Of a stretch of 64,000 nucleotides of DNA, positions 50,480 to 62,578 are shown one piece after another; position 1 is the first letter of the stretch, and the number at the start of each line of letters is the position of its first letter. The position numbers and the translations under genes are program-made. Source of the DNA: Baylisascaris procyonis (taxonomy: Eukaryota; Nematoda; Chromadorea; Rhabditida; Ascarididae); assembly GCA_037389465.1 (NCBI GenBank), contig JAZARR010000206.1:496001-560000 (forward strand), read 5' to 3'. The notes under the pieces are model-generated. The model worked only from the letters and a program-made list of their open reading frames with translations, had not been told where the DNA came from and did no database searches.

Positions 50480-53400
50480 GATGAATTTATCTTTATGCAA
50501 ACTAAGATGAAGCTTGAGCGAACGCCATCGAAACGTGTTTAAACAAGTCACAAATACCTACACAGATGAAATTTTCCGGAATTAATGACGTCATATGTTG
50601 TGTTTCCGGTCGGATTGAATAAAACATACACATCGATGTTAAAGAGCAGAAAAAGCAAATTAAAAAAAAAAAAAAAGCAAAGATAGAGAAACAAATTTGC
50701 TGTTAGTTCAGTGATGCGTGTATCAGGCAAGCCGTGAGGGGAAACTGTACAAGTAGAAAGTGGTATATTTTATCAATAGTTTTTATAGATTTGGGGAGGA
50801 AGAGTGGACGATGGATAAGAATAAGAAATGGCTGCACGGCAATAACAAAAATTTTAAATCCAATCTTGACATGCTGTTATCCTAGTAATTTACTGTGCAT
50901 AAAAGATGTCTTATCCCCCCGCCAAACCAACTATCCACCAACCTAGCTCCCGAGTCCTATTCCACCTCATAGGTCCATCCCTCCGCAGTTGTACTGAAGG
51001 GAAAAAAGAAACGCAAAAAGAAATGCACATATCAGAACTGATTTACTGCATTTAAAATTCCTTCTATTTACTAGTCATATCCCATTCTAACTTCACGCTA
51101 TATTCTTTTGACGTTTACAGACTAAACCAAAAGCTGCGTCATTGCTCTTGGCTCTGTTTTTTAACATGAACTAAGGTTGAGTGTTTCCCGTTGTTTCCCC
51201 TCTGCTTGAACATATCTCCGCCCATCGCATTCTTTCTTCAGCTACCGGCGAACGCTTTTAACTATAGTAACTTCCCACAAACCTTGCCATTCCTTATTAT
51301 CCTTGCAGATTCATTTCACACGCTCATTTATATGCTTCCCAAAGTATGCTTGATCCTTCTACAATCTAAGATAAAATAGATCGATTAGATTTATATTTAG
51401 GATATACATAAACTATTGGGGTGCAAGGGAACTTTTCATTCATTCGCAATAAAAAATCATGGAGGAATGATTTCCAATGCCAACGGCGATGCTAAAAGGA
51501 GGAACGCCTCTTCAACACAACTAATTTCCTAAGTATATACTTCAAAACCTCAGATATACTTTCGAACAAGCATGCAATATGCAAGATCCCCAATAACACA
51601 ATTGGGTATTCAATAATACAACGATATTATAAAAGAAAAATTCAATAATAACGATCCGTTGAAAATCTACTCAGTTCACAACAAGTTTTGATGTGTTGGT
51701 TTTCGATTAAATAACAAACCGAAATGAGTGATAAAGAACTAGCGCTTATTAAAAGGATCCTTTGTGACTGCTACCTTATATACTCGCATAAAAATAAGAC
51801 CAAAAATGTGAACTAGAAGTTTCTATATACTTTGCATTGTCCAGCAACCATTTCTCAACGACCTGCAATGATCTCGAAAGGAAGAGGATGGCAAGGATTT
51901 CCGGATTTAATGCTTCATGAGGAGGCGGACATTGTCGTTTAAATCTGAACTGCCCACTGGAAAATGTCGCCCATTTTGACCTTAGCACCTTTTCAGAAGC
52001 AAAGTAGATGACATAAAAGCTTTTCAACATTCAGTGAGCTACCTGTTCTTTCTCACATCGGCCCATATGAAATACACCCATACACCTATGTGGAGATGCA
52101 GAGTTGCTAACAACTGCATCCATCCCTTCTTTCCAAATTGACAGGGATGAGGGATACGTAAGGGGTTGTGGAAGAGGAGGTTAGTTTATCCATCTCGAAT
52201 CGATGATATGCTTCTAGTAAAACAGGAAAATCAAAAAAAGAGAGGAACCAGTTGTTGCAGGTTGTCGATGTTGCAAGAATGTGATACTATATTGGTCTCT
52301 ATGCAACACGTCTCAGGTAACCTGATACCTTCCCAAATTCCCTCCCTTCATATTACCTTTACATAACTGCTATCAAATTCTATAGTATAGGTAAAGCAAT
52401 ATTGGTTCTCATTCCCCTCCCTTAACGCTAAAGTGAACAGCACGACATCACAAGACAATAAAGTGTCAACGAGAAACACTCTCACCTATGAACTGCGATC
52501 ATATAAACGTTCAAAGAGCAATTTCATATCGCTTTGAAAATCATTGTGAATATCGATAAGCAATCAGATAAGCACAATATCAATCAATTCTACATAACTG
52601 CACGATACAATAAGAGTACATCTTTGCAATGGGATCCCCGATATACTCCAGTTCAATGCAAAAACAGTATCATAAAGATCCAGTTTTGAGAATTTAAGCT
52701 CAAAAGAGAACAATATTATTAACCTTCTTCATACCAAAAAAGAAAAAAAAAGAACGAAATGTTGTATAAAAATGAATGAGAAAAGTAGGAAAAAATTGGC
52801 AAAATAACACAGAACTAGGCCCGATGGAATAAATGACTGCAAAATTTGAAAATATTTGAGAACGAGTAAATTTTTGCATAATACAAGATGTCTTAGAACG
52901 GAAATGAGCACATTCGATATAGCTAATATTCAAATTTAGCTTTATTTCATTGTAAATTAGAAACTTCACCTAGTTAAATCTAATAAAAATGTACGAGGTA
53001 ATGAATTTGCATTTCAACTGATCCAGCTACCCCTCCAAGCATTATCCAAGAGACTCACTTCCCTATAAGCCGATTGGGTGGAATTAAAATTCAACAGATA
53101 AGAGGCGTGTAAAAACTTCTTGCCACCCTTAAATATTAATAATCCTTTTTGAAACTACCGAACATCGAACAAGGTAGAGCAAGTCAAGCTTTTATGTACA
53201 CATCAAATTTTATAATTTATCTTTACGATTTCTTATCGGACAGACGAACATAGGTGAACAAACACATACATACACTTAACTACGCTTTAAGCAACAGGAA
53301 TGGTTGAACTGCAAGAGAAAATGGATGACGTGGAATGACGTAGAAGAATGGTGGCAATGCATGCGAGTTGCAAAGTGGAACGATACACAACAGTCAAATC

Positions 53401-55713
53401 GTAATCGAAGTTATCTGATTCTCCACATAAAACGGCTCGACGTTGCAGCGAATAGGCAGGTAAATCGTTGCAAATACCAACCTAGAGTGGGGATCCCTAT
53501 AAAAGATCAAAGTTTTGCACATGATATACGTGCACGAGTCATATTTTACGTAGAGATAGGACTGATAACTAAAATAGACCAATGATGCTTTTAGGAATCT
53601 CACGTTTCATCTATCAACCACTTCCCTCCTCTTCGGTTTCCTCCCACTTTAATTTTTGATTTTCGGCAACCTTCTAAATATTGGTTTTAGCAGCTTTCTA
53701 AATACTAGTTTTTTGCAACCTCCCAGTGTTTTTCGTATTCGTAATATTTACTGTAGTTTCTAATAAAATGCGCTTTAAAACGCTCATTGCCTATATTTCT
53801 TGCCCCCTATCATATATTCACTCCCTCCCCACTTTATTTTCGCTCCTTAAATTCGCACTTATTACCGCCACTAATTAGCCACTGCGGCCACTGATATACT
53901 TTGACAAGCGGATCCCAGTGAAGTACAGTGGAACAGAATCTGAACCCCAGGGGTTCTATAAAAATCATCCCTAAACATTTCTATAAAATTATCTCTTAAT
54001 CTTTCAACATTTTGATACGCTGCCAAATGTTTTTTATTCCTATTTCACTTCTTTTCAAGTATTATCATTTTTTTATATTTTTGTTGATTTTTCATCAATT
54101 TTTCGAACACTTCCTTAATCTTATTCCATTTTTCTCATCAAAAAAGTTCCTCCTCACCCATTCCAGAAGATATTTTCTATTCCCAAAACATTCTCTCCCA
54201 CTCTATCATTTCATCTTCCCCATTTCATGTGCAAAACACGTGGACTTTAAATACATGGCACATTTCACCGAATTTTTTTTCGACAAGTTTCGACGAGCAT
54301 TTCCTTTTTATTAAAGTGACTACCTAATCGATAAAATGAAGCTCAAGTTTCATTTCGACTCCAACTCTGAACTAAAGCGATTTTGAAATCGTCAACCAAC
54401 TATTAGCTGAAGGAAATCTTTCAGAAAATAAATGGTTATGCATATATAAAAGTCATTTATGATGATTGGAACATTCTAATATCGGCCTTAATAGTTGTTT
54501 TGAATCAGAGAAAATAAGCAATCTAAATGAAAATAATGTGTACCCTTATTAAATAAAATTAAATGAGCTGATGAACACAATGAAGAGTAAAAGAAGTTCG
54601 AAGAAGATACAACCGATAAGTGAAACTAATGAGGAGAGGGAAGGAGAGGGGCAAGTGCGGGGAAGGGGGGAAAGGAGAGATGAATTTACAAAAACAGTTC
54701 ATCAATTTTATAACTACCAATTATAAATGACCATTCGCATCTTATCGATACAACAGAAAGAAAAGAGATGTGAACGTATTGAAGTAGCCGATAACAGAAC
54801 CACAAAGAGCACACAGATAGAGATAGGTGAATGCTCACTTGAGTGCAATCGATTTAGATCAACTATATCGATCGAATGAACTATTCACACACCTGATGCG
54901 ATCAACAGGAACTTCCAACTTCCAACTTCCCCCCCCCCCGATTTTTAACCAACTTTTTCTCCACCCCATTTTTTATTATTATTGTGAAAATATAATGATA
55001 TATATACATAAATGAATGGTGAAATAGCAATCAACTGGACACTTTCCCCACAACGATCTTTATTTTTTTTTTTTGCTTATACAAAACAACAGTGAAATCA
55101 ATTAACATTACAACAAATGGGAAAGTGCTCCAGAAAAGCTATAATCTATTATTTAAAATGAGTCATCGCTAGTAAAGAAAGAAATTTGCTTGAAAAGATA
55201 GTCAAAAAACAAACCGTTTACAAGAGACAGACAAAAACATCCTCTCGAATTTATGAGTTTTTAAGGAAAATGAACGGAAACAAAGAAGAAATAAATGAAA
55301 AGACAATAAGAAAAGTGGAAGTTTTTTTAGACAGAACGCGATGCGTAAGCGACCTCTAAAGCATTAAAAGACAATTCATGACAGGTTCTTTTCTGTTTCG
55401 CTTATGGTTTCATTCATCCTTTAGATTGAGCTGAGGTAACCCTTCCGAAAGTTCTAAAATCTACCTCTCATCTCATTCACCTTCTCTCTCAAAGCCCTCA
55501 TATTGACGGTGTCTCCCAAAAACCTCAGAAACCAGCAATGATGCTTAAAGTTCGCTTAATGGAAAGCTAATTTTCGTAAGGAAGCGAAACCGAAAGTACC
55601 ATACTTCAGTTAAATCGCATTTCGAATCAGTGCAACAAAAAACGGATGAAAAGAAAACCGCAACGACACCAGCTATTTGACGACTACGAATAAAACCAAC
55701 CCATTGCTTTCAT

Positions 55714-55787
<74 letters not shown>

Positions 55788-55900
55788 CATATATATATAT
55801 AATTTCTATATACACATATTTATATATACCCACATGTAAAAATGAAAGAAAGATAAAAGAGCAATCTTCCAGCTCTACTCTTAAACGTGCTGAGCATTAT
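50480..55900. other. MPC1 upstream region, gene-poor
   Basis: Mostly A-rich on the + strand. Open frames at 51776-52030 (-), 52166-52366 (+), 53304-53585 (+) and 54012-54314 (+) show no family motif; the last is T-rich low complexity. A C-run lies near 54929 and a G-rich tract at 54632-54680. No gene is supported. Confidence 0.45.
55717..55800 (+). repeat. (AT)n microsatellite, interrupted
   Basis: About 84 bases of AT repeats broken by ATAC units towards the right end. Confidence 0.95.
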
Positions 55901-56061
55901 TCAACATTTTTGAAAATCGAAACGTTTGCAATCGTTTCTTGAAACGATTTCTCTCACTCCGTTGTTGGCATGATGCCAACGACGCAACGCTTCACCCAAT
56001 TCACGCGCAGCGTTCGTTGAATTGAACGAACGTCGTCGACGTATTTTTCCCACCGAAGAAA
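55901..56061 (-). CDS. Orphan candidate terminal exon
   Basis: On the - strand a CAAAATCAG acceptor ends at 56062. It is followed by a frame (phase 2 start) that reads VGKIRRRRSFNSTNAARELG, then EALRRWHHANNGVREIVSRN, and stops at 55901-55903. The basic, amphipathic composition and mixed codons look like coding sequence, and the stretch is more GC-rich than its surroundings. No upstream - strand exon of matching phase was found before the TTDN1-like gene begins on the other strand at 56.4 kb. It could be a last exon with distant partners, an old pseudogene fragment, or a non-coding structured region, since three perfect palindromes lie in it. I do not recognise the protein. Confidence 0.25.
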
Positions 56062-56335
56062 CTGATTTTGCACCTCAGTTAGTGGTTATTATTTATAAAC
56101 ATAAATCTATATATATAATATTCTCTTCCATTACATTTCTATCACTTCTTCCATAAAGGTCTACTCATAGTACCTTTAAATGAATTTGGTCACCTTTTTT
56201 TAGAATATTTTAACATATAATTGCCCATTTTATAGTATAATGTCATTCAACAATCTATCAAATAATTTAAATATTTCTATAATTAAAACTTTACTATTAT
56301 TACCGATAAATTGTACTATAAACCTTCCCTATTGA

Positions 56336-56346
56336 TATTCTTTCAG
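56336..56346 (+). promoter_or_regulatory. Probable trans-splice acceptor of the TTDN1-like gene
   Basis: ATTCTTTCAG ends at 56346, giving a leader of 63 bases before the ATG at 56410. Two other AG sites in the leader (56359 and 56388) are possible alternatives. Confidence 0.4.
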
Positions 56347-56409
56347 GTGTTCATTATAGGTGTCACTGGATCAATCAAAACACTCTAGGTGATCGCTACT
56401 CATATAACG

Positions 56410-59400
56410 ATGTATAATATGAACAACGATCCTGATATGATTCCACAAAGTTCATCTTATAATTCACAACGAGGTGAATTGTTTTATACTCTTATTGATT
56501 TGATATACAAATTTATAGAAACCATTAAATGCAATCATTGTTGTTTTAATGCTCTTCAAAGTTTATTTATCTAATTCTCTCAATAACTATAATCTAGAAT
56601 TCTATTACCTCGTGGTACTTTTCATAATCTATTCCTCAATATTTTCTATTAATTCTTCAAATAAATATTACTACCGGAAGTAAATTATTTGGAGAGGTCG
56701 GCTGTGGAATAGAAGGAGAATTGCGTCAAAGCTCATTGGTACTACAACTGAATTTGGGGGGGGGGAGGGGGGGGGGTTAATTTATACTCTTTTTCTATTT
56801 CAATGTGGGCAAACCTATAATAAAAGATATCAAACGTTGCAAATAGATCTTAAATAAGGGGAAGCAATGAAAGAAGTTATATTAAATTTAAATCTGAGGT
56901 TTCAAAGATTTTAATTTCAGGTGGTCGAAACAATAGTATAGGTAATCAGTCATGGAGTCGTAATTCACCACATACAGCTCACTTTAACAGTCCTTATGAC
57001 AGCACCATTCCGCGTAGCCGATTTCATAGCAGCAATTCGCCTGCTTACGCTACTCCACGTCAACAATTTCCAACCCAATGGACACAACGACCAAAGCCTC
57101 ATTTTACTGGTAGTAGTACTGATGCGATGCGTGGATCACCGTGGTTCGCTAATCCCGACCGTAGAAGGAGCGGCTCCTCGCAATCGACTCCACGCTTCGG
57201 ATCGCCAAGAACATCGGCTCGTTTTACCTACAAAAGTCCACAAATGAATACGGTATTTGTTTACTATCTCAGTTTCTGTGTGCAATGAAAATTTTCAAAC
57301 CTCTCATAAAGAAAGTTTTCGGGTCATTTTCCAACATGTGATATAAAGATTGGCAAAAGTAGTGTGGGATTGAATGACGCAGCCATTGGGGAATAGCAGG
57401 TGATATAAGATGTGTGATGCGCTGATACCAATAGATGACAAATAATATGATACACTGATACCAGCAGGTGATATAAGTTTGGGAAAAATATCAAGGAGTC
57501 GAATTAACACAAACTATTAGCAAAAAACATTATTCAAAAATGCTCATTATTTAATTACGATCATCCCATTTTGTTTCTCTGAGGAAGATAGCAACTTTAA
57601 TCAGGAAAAAGTTTTCATAAAACCCTCCTGAGGGGTAGTAAATACTCAGCTCTCACGAAATGGAAATCCTTTCGAGATCGACTTTTATCGGAAATAACAA
57701 GATGGAATTTCGTATTCATAGCGCTGAAATTGTTCGTTCAAAATAGTTCTTTAAATTTAAATAAGTAGAGATGGCATGCAAGAGAAACTCTTATTATCTA
57801 TGCTTATGTATCCTTTTATGTATTGTCGGTAACAAAAATAAACGGTACAAATCATTCGCACTATCATATTTCGATTAAACTCATTAAATCTTTCCAGAAA
57901 GAAATCATTTTTCAATAGCTGAAGCTATGCAACCTAAAAATTCGATTCATATAAAATACAAAATCTTTTGGCTTCTTTGTATTTATCGAGTTCTTTTCTC
58001 TTGGATCACGATGAAGTATGGAATAAAAGACCACCATCATTCTATGATGCATACCCACCAAATTTCTTAGCTCCAAGTTGCCCAGTTAGAACTATTTAAC
58101 AGACAAACGAACAGACAGACACAGACAGACAGACGGAAACGAGTACATAAGTACACAACGTTGCTATAAATGCAACCATCTCTCGAAAGCAAGTTTGGAA
58201 AATTTGATGAAAAAATTTAGAGCTAAAAAAGCTTTCCCGTCAACGTGTACAGGGTGAAAAAAAATAGACTCTACCCGTCGATGCACTTAGATTGCCTTAT
58301 TCGTTGTGGCTTTGTAGTGTTTCAGTCCGGATCGATGGCATTGTTCTATTGAGCTTCAAATACTAATTTTTTTTTTTTTAAATTTGGATGGACGAATAAC
58401 AAACATTTTTGATAAGAAGTAAAATTATAAATGAAATAAGTAATCGATATATCGATGAAAAATTTGAAGGTTATAAAATGCGATCATTTTGCCGCCTTAG
58501 CCATCGCATCTAACTTCAAATAATATCAGGCGTATTCTTTATTGTAGTCTAAGCCCAATATTTTCACTATCAATAATAAACCTACCTAATTACTTGTATG
58601 TAAAAAAATGGTATTAAAAATTGTTTTTCCAATAATTCCGTAATGGTCATTAAATGCTCATATTCTTATGAAATTGCTATGTGGGACGATCCGGTATCCT
58701 ATCAGAAAAAAAAAAAAAAAATTAGAGAGATATTCAAGTGGGGATGTGAGAAAGTCAAGTTGCATCACAGAAGCAAGAGCGAATAAATTGTTTTCTTTTG
58801 AAGCAATTCCCATCGGGATGCAATCTACCCGAAATAGAATTTTGACGGGAGATGAACTGACTGAGGAAGACGCCAAAGAAAAATTCGAATAGTGACTCAA
58901 CCGGATGGGACTAAGAGTTACTTCCCCGATATGGGACGGCTGCTAGAAGCGGTTAGGGTGACGGAAATGGGGGCAACAAAAAAGTGGGAAGATTCTAGTC
59001 GAAGACCGAAAGAAAACCATCTCTATAATGAAATAATTTAGCGCTATAAAGTAGGATATGAAGAGAAAGTAGAGTGTCGCATAAGCATTGACCCACTCCA
59101 GTGTTCCCAATTCATTGACCTTTAAGGGATTTTTTAGGCTGAACTATTGGACACTAATATTTCATTACAATACTATCTTTTCTAGATATCCCTTTGAGAT
59201 TTCGGAAATAAAGCTTGCCACAGATATCGGTTTGTGTTAGTAAATCATCATAAGCTAACGTAATGGAGGTGGGATAGTGGCGATTTCCAAAACTTTAAAA
59301 ATAAATTTTCCAAATTTTTTGCGAGGAGAATATACTTTTTTATTCATTTTACTTTTTCCTAGACAAAATATTTCTCAATTTTCGACTATTTTTCCTCCTT

Positions 59401-60353
59401 ATTCCCCATCTTTTCTCTTCCGAATAAAATCCAAGTCATACACTAGTTTACTGGTTCAGTTTTTTTTTCATACATGCTATTGGACATAAATAAAGCTTTA
59501 GAGACCATCGTTATTCAGTAAATTCTTTTTCACAGAAGTGTATCATGGTGAGGTTACGTTAGTCCAGATTTCTTTCATCATGATCTGCAACGATTATTTT
59601 ATCTCGAAGTCGAGTTAACACGGCGAAAAAAGATCGATAAAAGATTTTGGAATTTGGTTGCAAAAAAACGGGATTTTTGAATGAACGGATATGTAGTTAA
59701 GAGGTATAAAAATTTCAATAAATATTATACGGCTTTTTCTCCCGAATTTATAGGCGAGAGGCTATCCAGGTGGTTGAATTATGAAATAAGGACAACCTCG
59801 CTAGTGCGCTTGCTTACTTGTTTTGTTTCACGTTAAGAGTTATGTCTGACTCGACGATCAACATTAATCATCTCGGTGGCTTATTTCTCATTGTTAAAAG
59901 GCTGCTATAAGTGACACTTTAAATTTTTTGAAAAAATAAACTTGCTAAGCCAACATCCTATTTTTCCCTTGTCCACTTCCATGCGGTGGCAATATGATGA
60001 CAGCTATATCAATATACCGCAAAGATAAAGAAAATCCCCCCCGAAAGACAGCCAATGTCACCTCTTTTGGGATCTAGCATAATCTGATGTAACGTTAACA
60101 TGAGATGATCCAATATACGCAACAAAAGAATAACTAAGAAAGAACGGCAACGAATGTTTACTTTCAGAGTCTAGACTCTTCGGGCGATTACAGCGACGGC
60201 AAGCATCGTGATAGCTTCGGATCTTCACATCGCAGCAGCACCACATCAGAGCAATTCGACGTTCGTGACTACGTGATACCCGAAATGATGTCGAATCCAT
60301 GGGCCGAGCTAGAGAAGCAATACTATGCCGAGTTGGCACAGAAGCAATCATGA
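56410..60353 (+). CDS. TTDN1/MPLKIP-like protein
   Basis: Exons 56410-56473, 56921-57252 and 60168-60353; 582 bases, 193 residues, phases consistent. Most of the protein is low complexity, rich in Ser, Pro, Arg, Gly and Gln (SPHTAHFNSPYDSTIPRSRF; RFGSPRTSARFTYKSP). The C-terminus holds a compact conserved-looking motif, DYVIPEMMSNPWAELE at residues 166-181. Human TTDN1 (M-phase-specific PLK1-interacting protein, 179 residues) shares this plan: a disordered Gly/Ser/Arg-rich body and a C-terminal block with aromatic-x-P-x-M-x-x-PWAxLE. In mammals it is nuclear, linked to non-photosensitive trichothiodystrophy and to splicing/transcription. The assignment depends on that one motif plus length. 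Serine-proline sites fit mitotic phosphorylation but that is inference. Start chosen as the first in-frame ATG after the acceptor. Confidence 0.72.
56756..56776 (+). repeat. G10-A-G10 tract
   Basis: Ten G, one A, ten G in intron 1 of the TTDN1-like gene; the strongest G-quadruplex candidate in the window. Confidence 0.9.
57253..60167 (+). other. Intron 2 of the TTDN1-like gene, 2.9 kb
   Basis: Holds an ACAGACAGACAG-type tract at about 58101-58134 and a protein-like + strand frame at 58700-58892 ending RILTGDELTEEDAKEKFE. That frame starts in a poly(A) run and its acceptor phase does not fit exon 2, so it is not joined to this gene. Confidence 0.6.
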
Positions 60354-61707
60354 CAAGCCTCAATATGCCTTGTGATCTGCTGCCTCGTTTTATTCATATA
60401 TCATGCATTGGCACTATTCCTGTTCTCCTTCCCATCCGCATAATGGCTTATATAGCCACCACCCTGGGAAGACGAGCAATTCCGGTAATGACATAAAAAT
60501 TCGAAGATTTCAAAAATCTCACTCAGAGAAAAATTGCAAAGTCCTAATATTTTTTTTCGGTCTTATATTCCCTTTAATGTCTCATCAAAAAACACAAATT
60601 CGTTGAGTAGTGAGAGCGAAGAGACCCTTATTTATGTTGCATAGAACTGTCTGCCTTTTGGAATTCGATTCTTGTTTACACCTTTTCATCGTACAATACA
60701 AAAAAAAATTGAGAGATTTTTTTTATTTTCAAAGATTTGAAATAAGAAAATTTGATGGGTGGATGAAATTTCCTTCCATATTCTCTATTGTCATTTCCTC
60801 AATGCAATCAAAAATATTCCAATTCATAGTAAGCAGATTACAAATAAACACACTTTAGCCAATATAGTGCAAGTGAATTTTCTTCTTTCTGTGAAGCTAT
60901 CAGCTTTCTTCATAAAGTGTCAAAGTGCAAATTTCACATATTTTAAAATATAATTAATCAAAAATTTTTAAAAATTCTCTAGCGTATAGGAGAGTAGCCA
61001 AGAGGATATAGGATATAGAACATATAAGAGAAATTCAACCTAGAAATTAGTGGATACGTCTCGTCGTATCCACAACGATGATTTTTCGTTTTCCATTCAT
61101 TGACGATGATCGTCGACTGGGTAGCTTTTAATAAACGATCTCCGTTCCTGGTATTCTCCTTGCTTTTTTTTCATGGAGATTACCGTTCCGGAATGCCATA
61201 TTTTTCCGAAACGCCGACGATTTCCTATGTGATCTACTCTTTGAAACCAACATCGAAACTACCACGGATGTCTTTTTAAAGAATAAAGGCGAAAGCTTCT
61301 TCCGGAATGAAATAAACTTTTGCACTGCGTTGGCAGAAATGTGTCGATTGTGATGATGCTTCTTATTAACACAAATATTGGTCATGAAGAAAGGTTTTTC
61401 GGTTCAAAGCAGCTAAAACTATCAATGTCAATCCAGCAGCAATTTTTACTCCGCCGGAAATTCAAATAGTTCAGGTTTAGCTGGTTCAACCTGAATTCTA
61501 CTTTCCCGCCTATGTTCACCATGCCTAGACAAACAGATATCAGAAAACCATTTGCAGCTAACTCATATTCCAACGTAGAGAGGAAATAATTTTTTTTTTT
61601 TTAATCTATAAAGAGCATTTTACAAAACAAAACTTCGAAATCCTCCTAAATCCCACAAAGTTCATAAGCAAAACTTAATAATGAGATCACAGGGCGTCAT
61701 GATACTG
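60354..61707. other. Convergent 3' region, TTDN1-like and unknown gene
   Basis: T-rich sequence after the TTDN1-like stop, with AATAAA at 60843-60848. A 9-base-pair hairpin at 61050-61073 and a GACGAT-G-ATCGTC palindrome near 61102-61114 lie close together. Frames at 61128-61385 and 61382-61573 (-) are not recognised. Confidence 0.45.
60843..60848 (+). terminator. Candidate poly(A) signal of the TTDN1-like gene
   Basis: AATAAA about 490 bases after the stop codon. Confidence 0.35.
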
Positions 61708-62555
61708 TCATTCGCTTATTTGTGACGATCGCATCTCAGCACTCAAAGTCCTCCCGAATATTGGATCCTATTAGGATCGATCCAGCACATAATATAGTAA
61801 ACAAATAAGCACAACCTTTGCTGCTATTTTCTTTTTGTTCTCTTTACATAAAATAAAACAGCAATAACCGTAAGAATTATTAACAATAAATACATAAACG
61901 AATATTTAAATATACATAGAAATATATGCACAAATATATCACAGAATATTGCAACGCCAATAAAGTCAACAATTTGTGGGAAATGGAAATAAAATTCTTA
62001 TATAATATCAAACAAAATGGAAACGTAATTTATTAGTAACTATGTTATAGTTAAATGAATATTTTGAAGTATTTTTTTTTCAAAGATCACTCACCGAAGA
62101 AAATATTTTACCCGTTTTTTTTCCATCACTAACTCTTGGGCATTCATAGTGAATCACATGTCTCGAACCAAGGCATATCGAAAAGACGGCTTTCAGATGT
62201 CCTCCATAGCCAACTTCACCGACTGCAATCTATCAAAAAAGCACTTCTGAACATCATCAAATCTCTTTGTTATATTCGAACAATAAATAACCATCAACAG
62301 ATAAAACCTAATTAGGCGCATTCAACTTGGCCAAGGTAAGCATTTTTGATTTGGGTAATAGAACTTTAAGGCTTGCCAAATAATTTAGCATTAAGTATAA
62401 ATAAACATACCCAACAAATGCGGAAAGAGTTCTGAGTTGCGTCTTAATCGTCTCAATTGCCATTTTGCATATGTGCCAATGAATGACGTTTGCATATAAT
62501 TGCCGATTCGACGCAAAGCATAATAGTTTGGCGATATCCCATCGAATATACGCAT
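61708..62555 (-). CDS. Unidentified small gene, 2-3 exons
   Basis: Exon 1 is 62555-62411 and exon 2 is 62222-62095. The ATG lies 13 bases after a CTTTCAG acceptor, like the trans-spliced genes here. Exon 1 reads MRIFDGISPNYYALRRIGNY, then a basic stretch (KWQLRRLRRN) and ELFPHLL. It ends in phase 1 at a GTATGT donor, and exon 2 is open only in the matching frame (GEVGYGGHLKAVFSICLGSR, then HVIHYECPRVSDGKKTGKIF). That agreement and the A-rich + strand argue for a real - strand gene. Exon 2 ends in phase 0 at GTGAGT. A possible last exon, 61767-61708 (DPIFGRTLSAEMRSSQIS and stop), would give 110 residues, but its TAATAG acceptor is weak. I do not recognise the family. Arg-rich N-terminus hints at mitochondrial or ribosomal location, which is speculation. 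Confidence 0.45.
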
Positions 62556-62568
62556 CAATTAATGATAT

Positions 62569-62578
62569 CTGAAAGAAA
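62569..62578 (-). promoter_or_regulatory. Probable trans-splice acceptor of the unidentified gene
   Basis: On the - strand TTCTTTCAG ends at 62569. An in-frame stop between this acceptor and the ATG at 62555 shows that translation must begin at or after that ATG. Confidence 0.45.

Noticed and set aside
51776..52030. - strand frame with an internal TTGCAG acceptor and VVEKWLLDNAKY
   Set aside because: Faint resemblance to helical N-termini of phosphodiesterases is too weak; no further exons with fitting phase.
53304..53585. 93-codon + frame rich in Trp and Arg
   Set aside because: Unusual composition, no acceptor or donor and no motif; likely chance.
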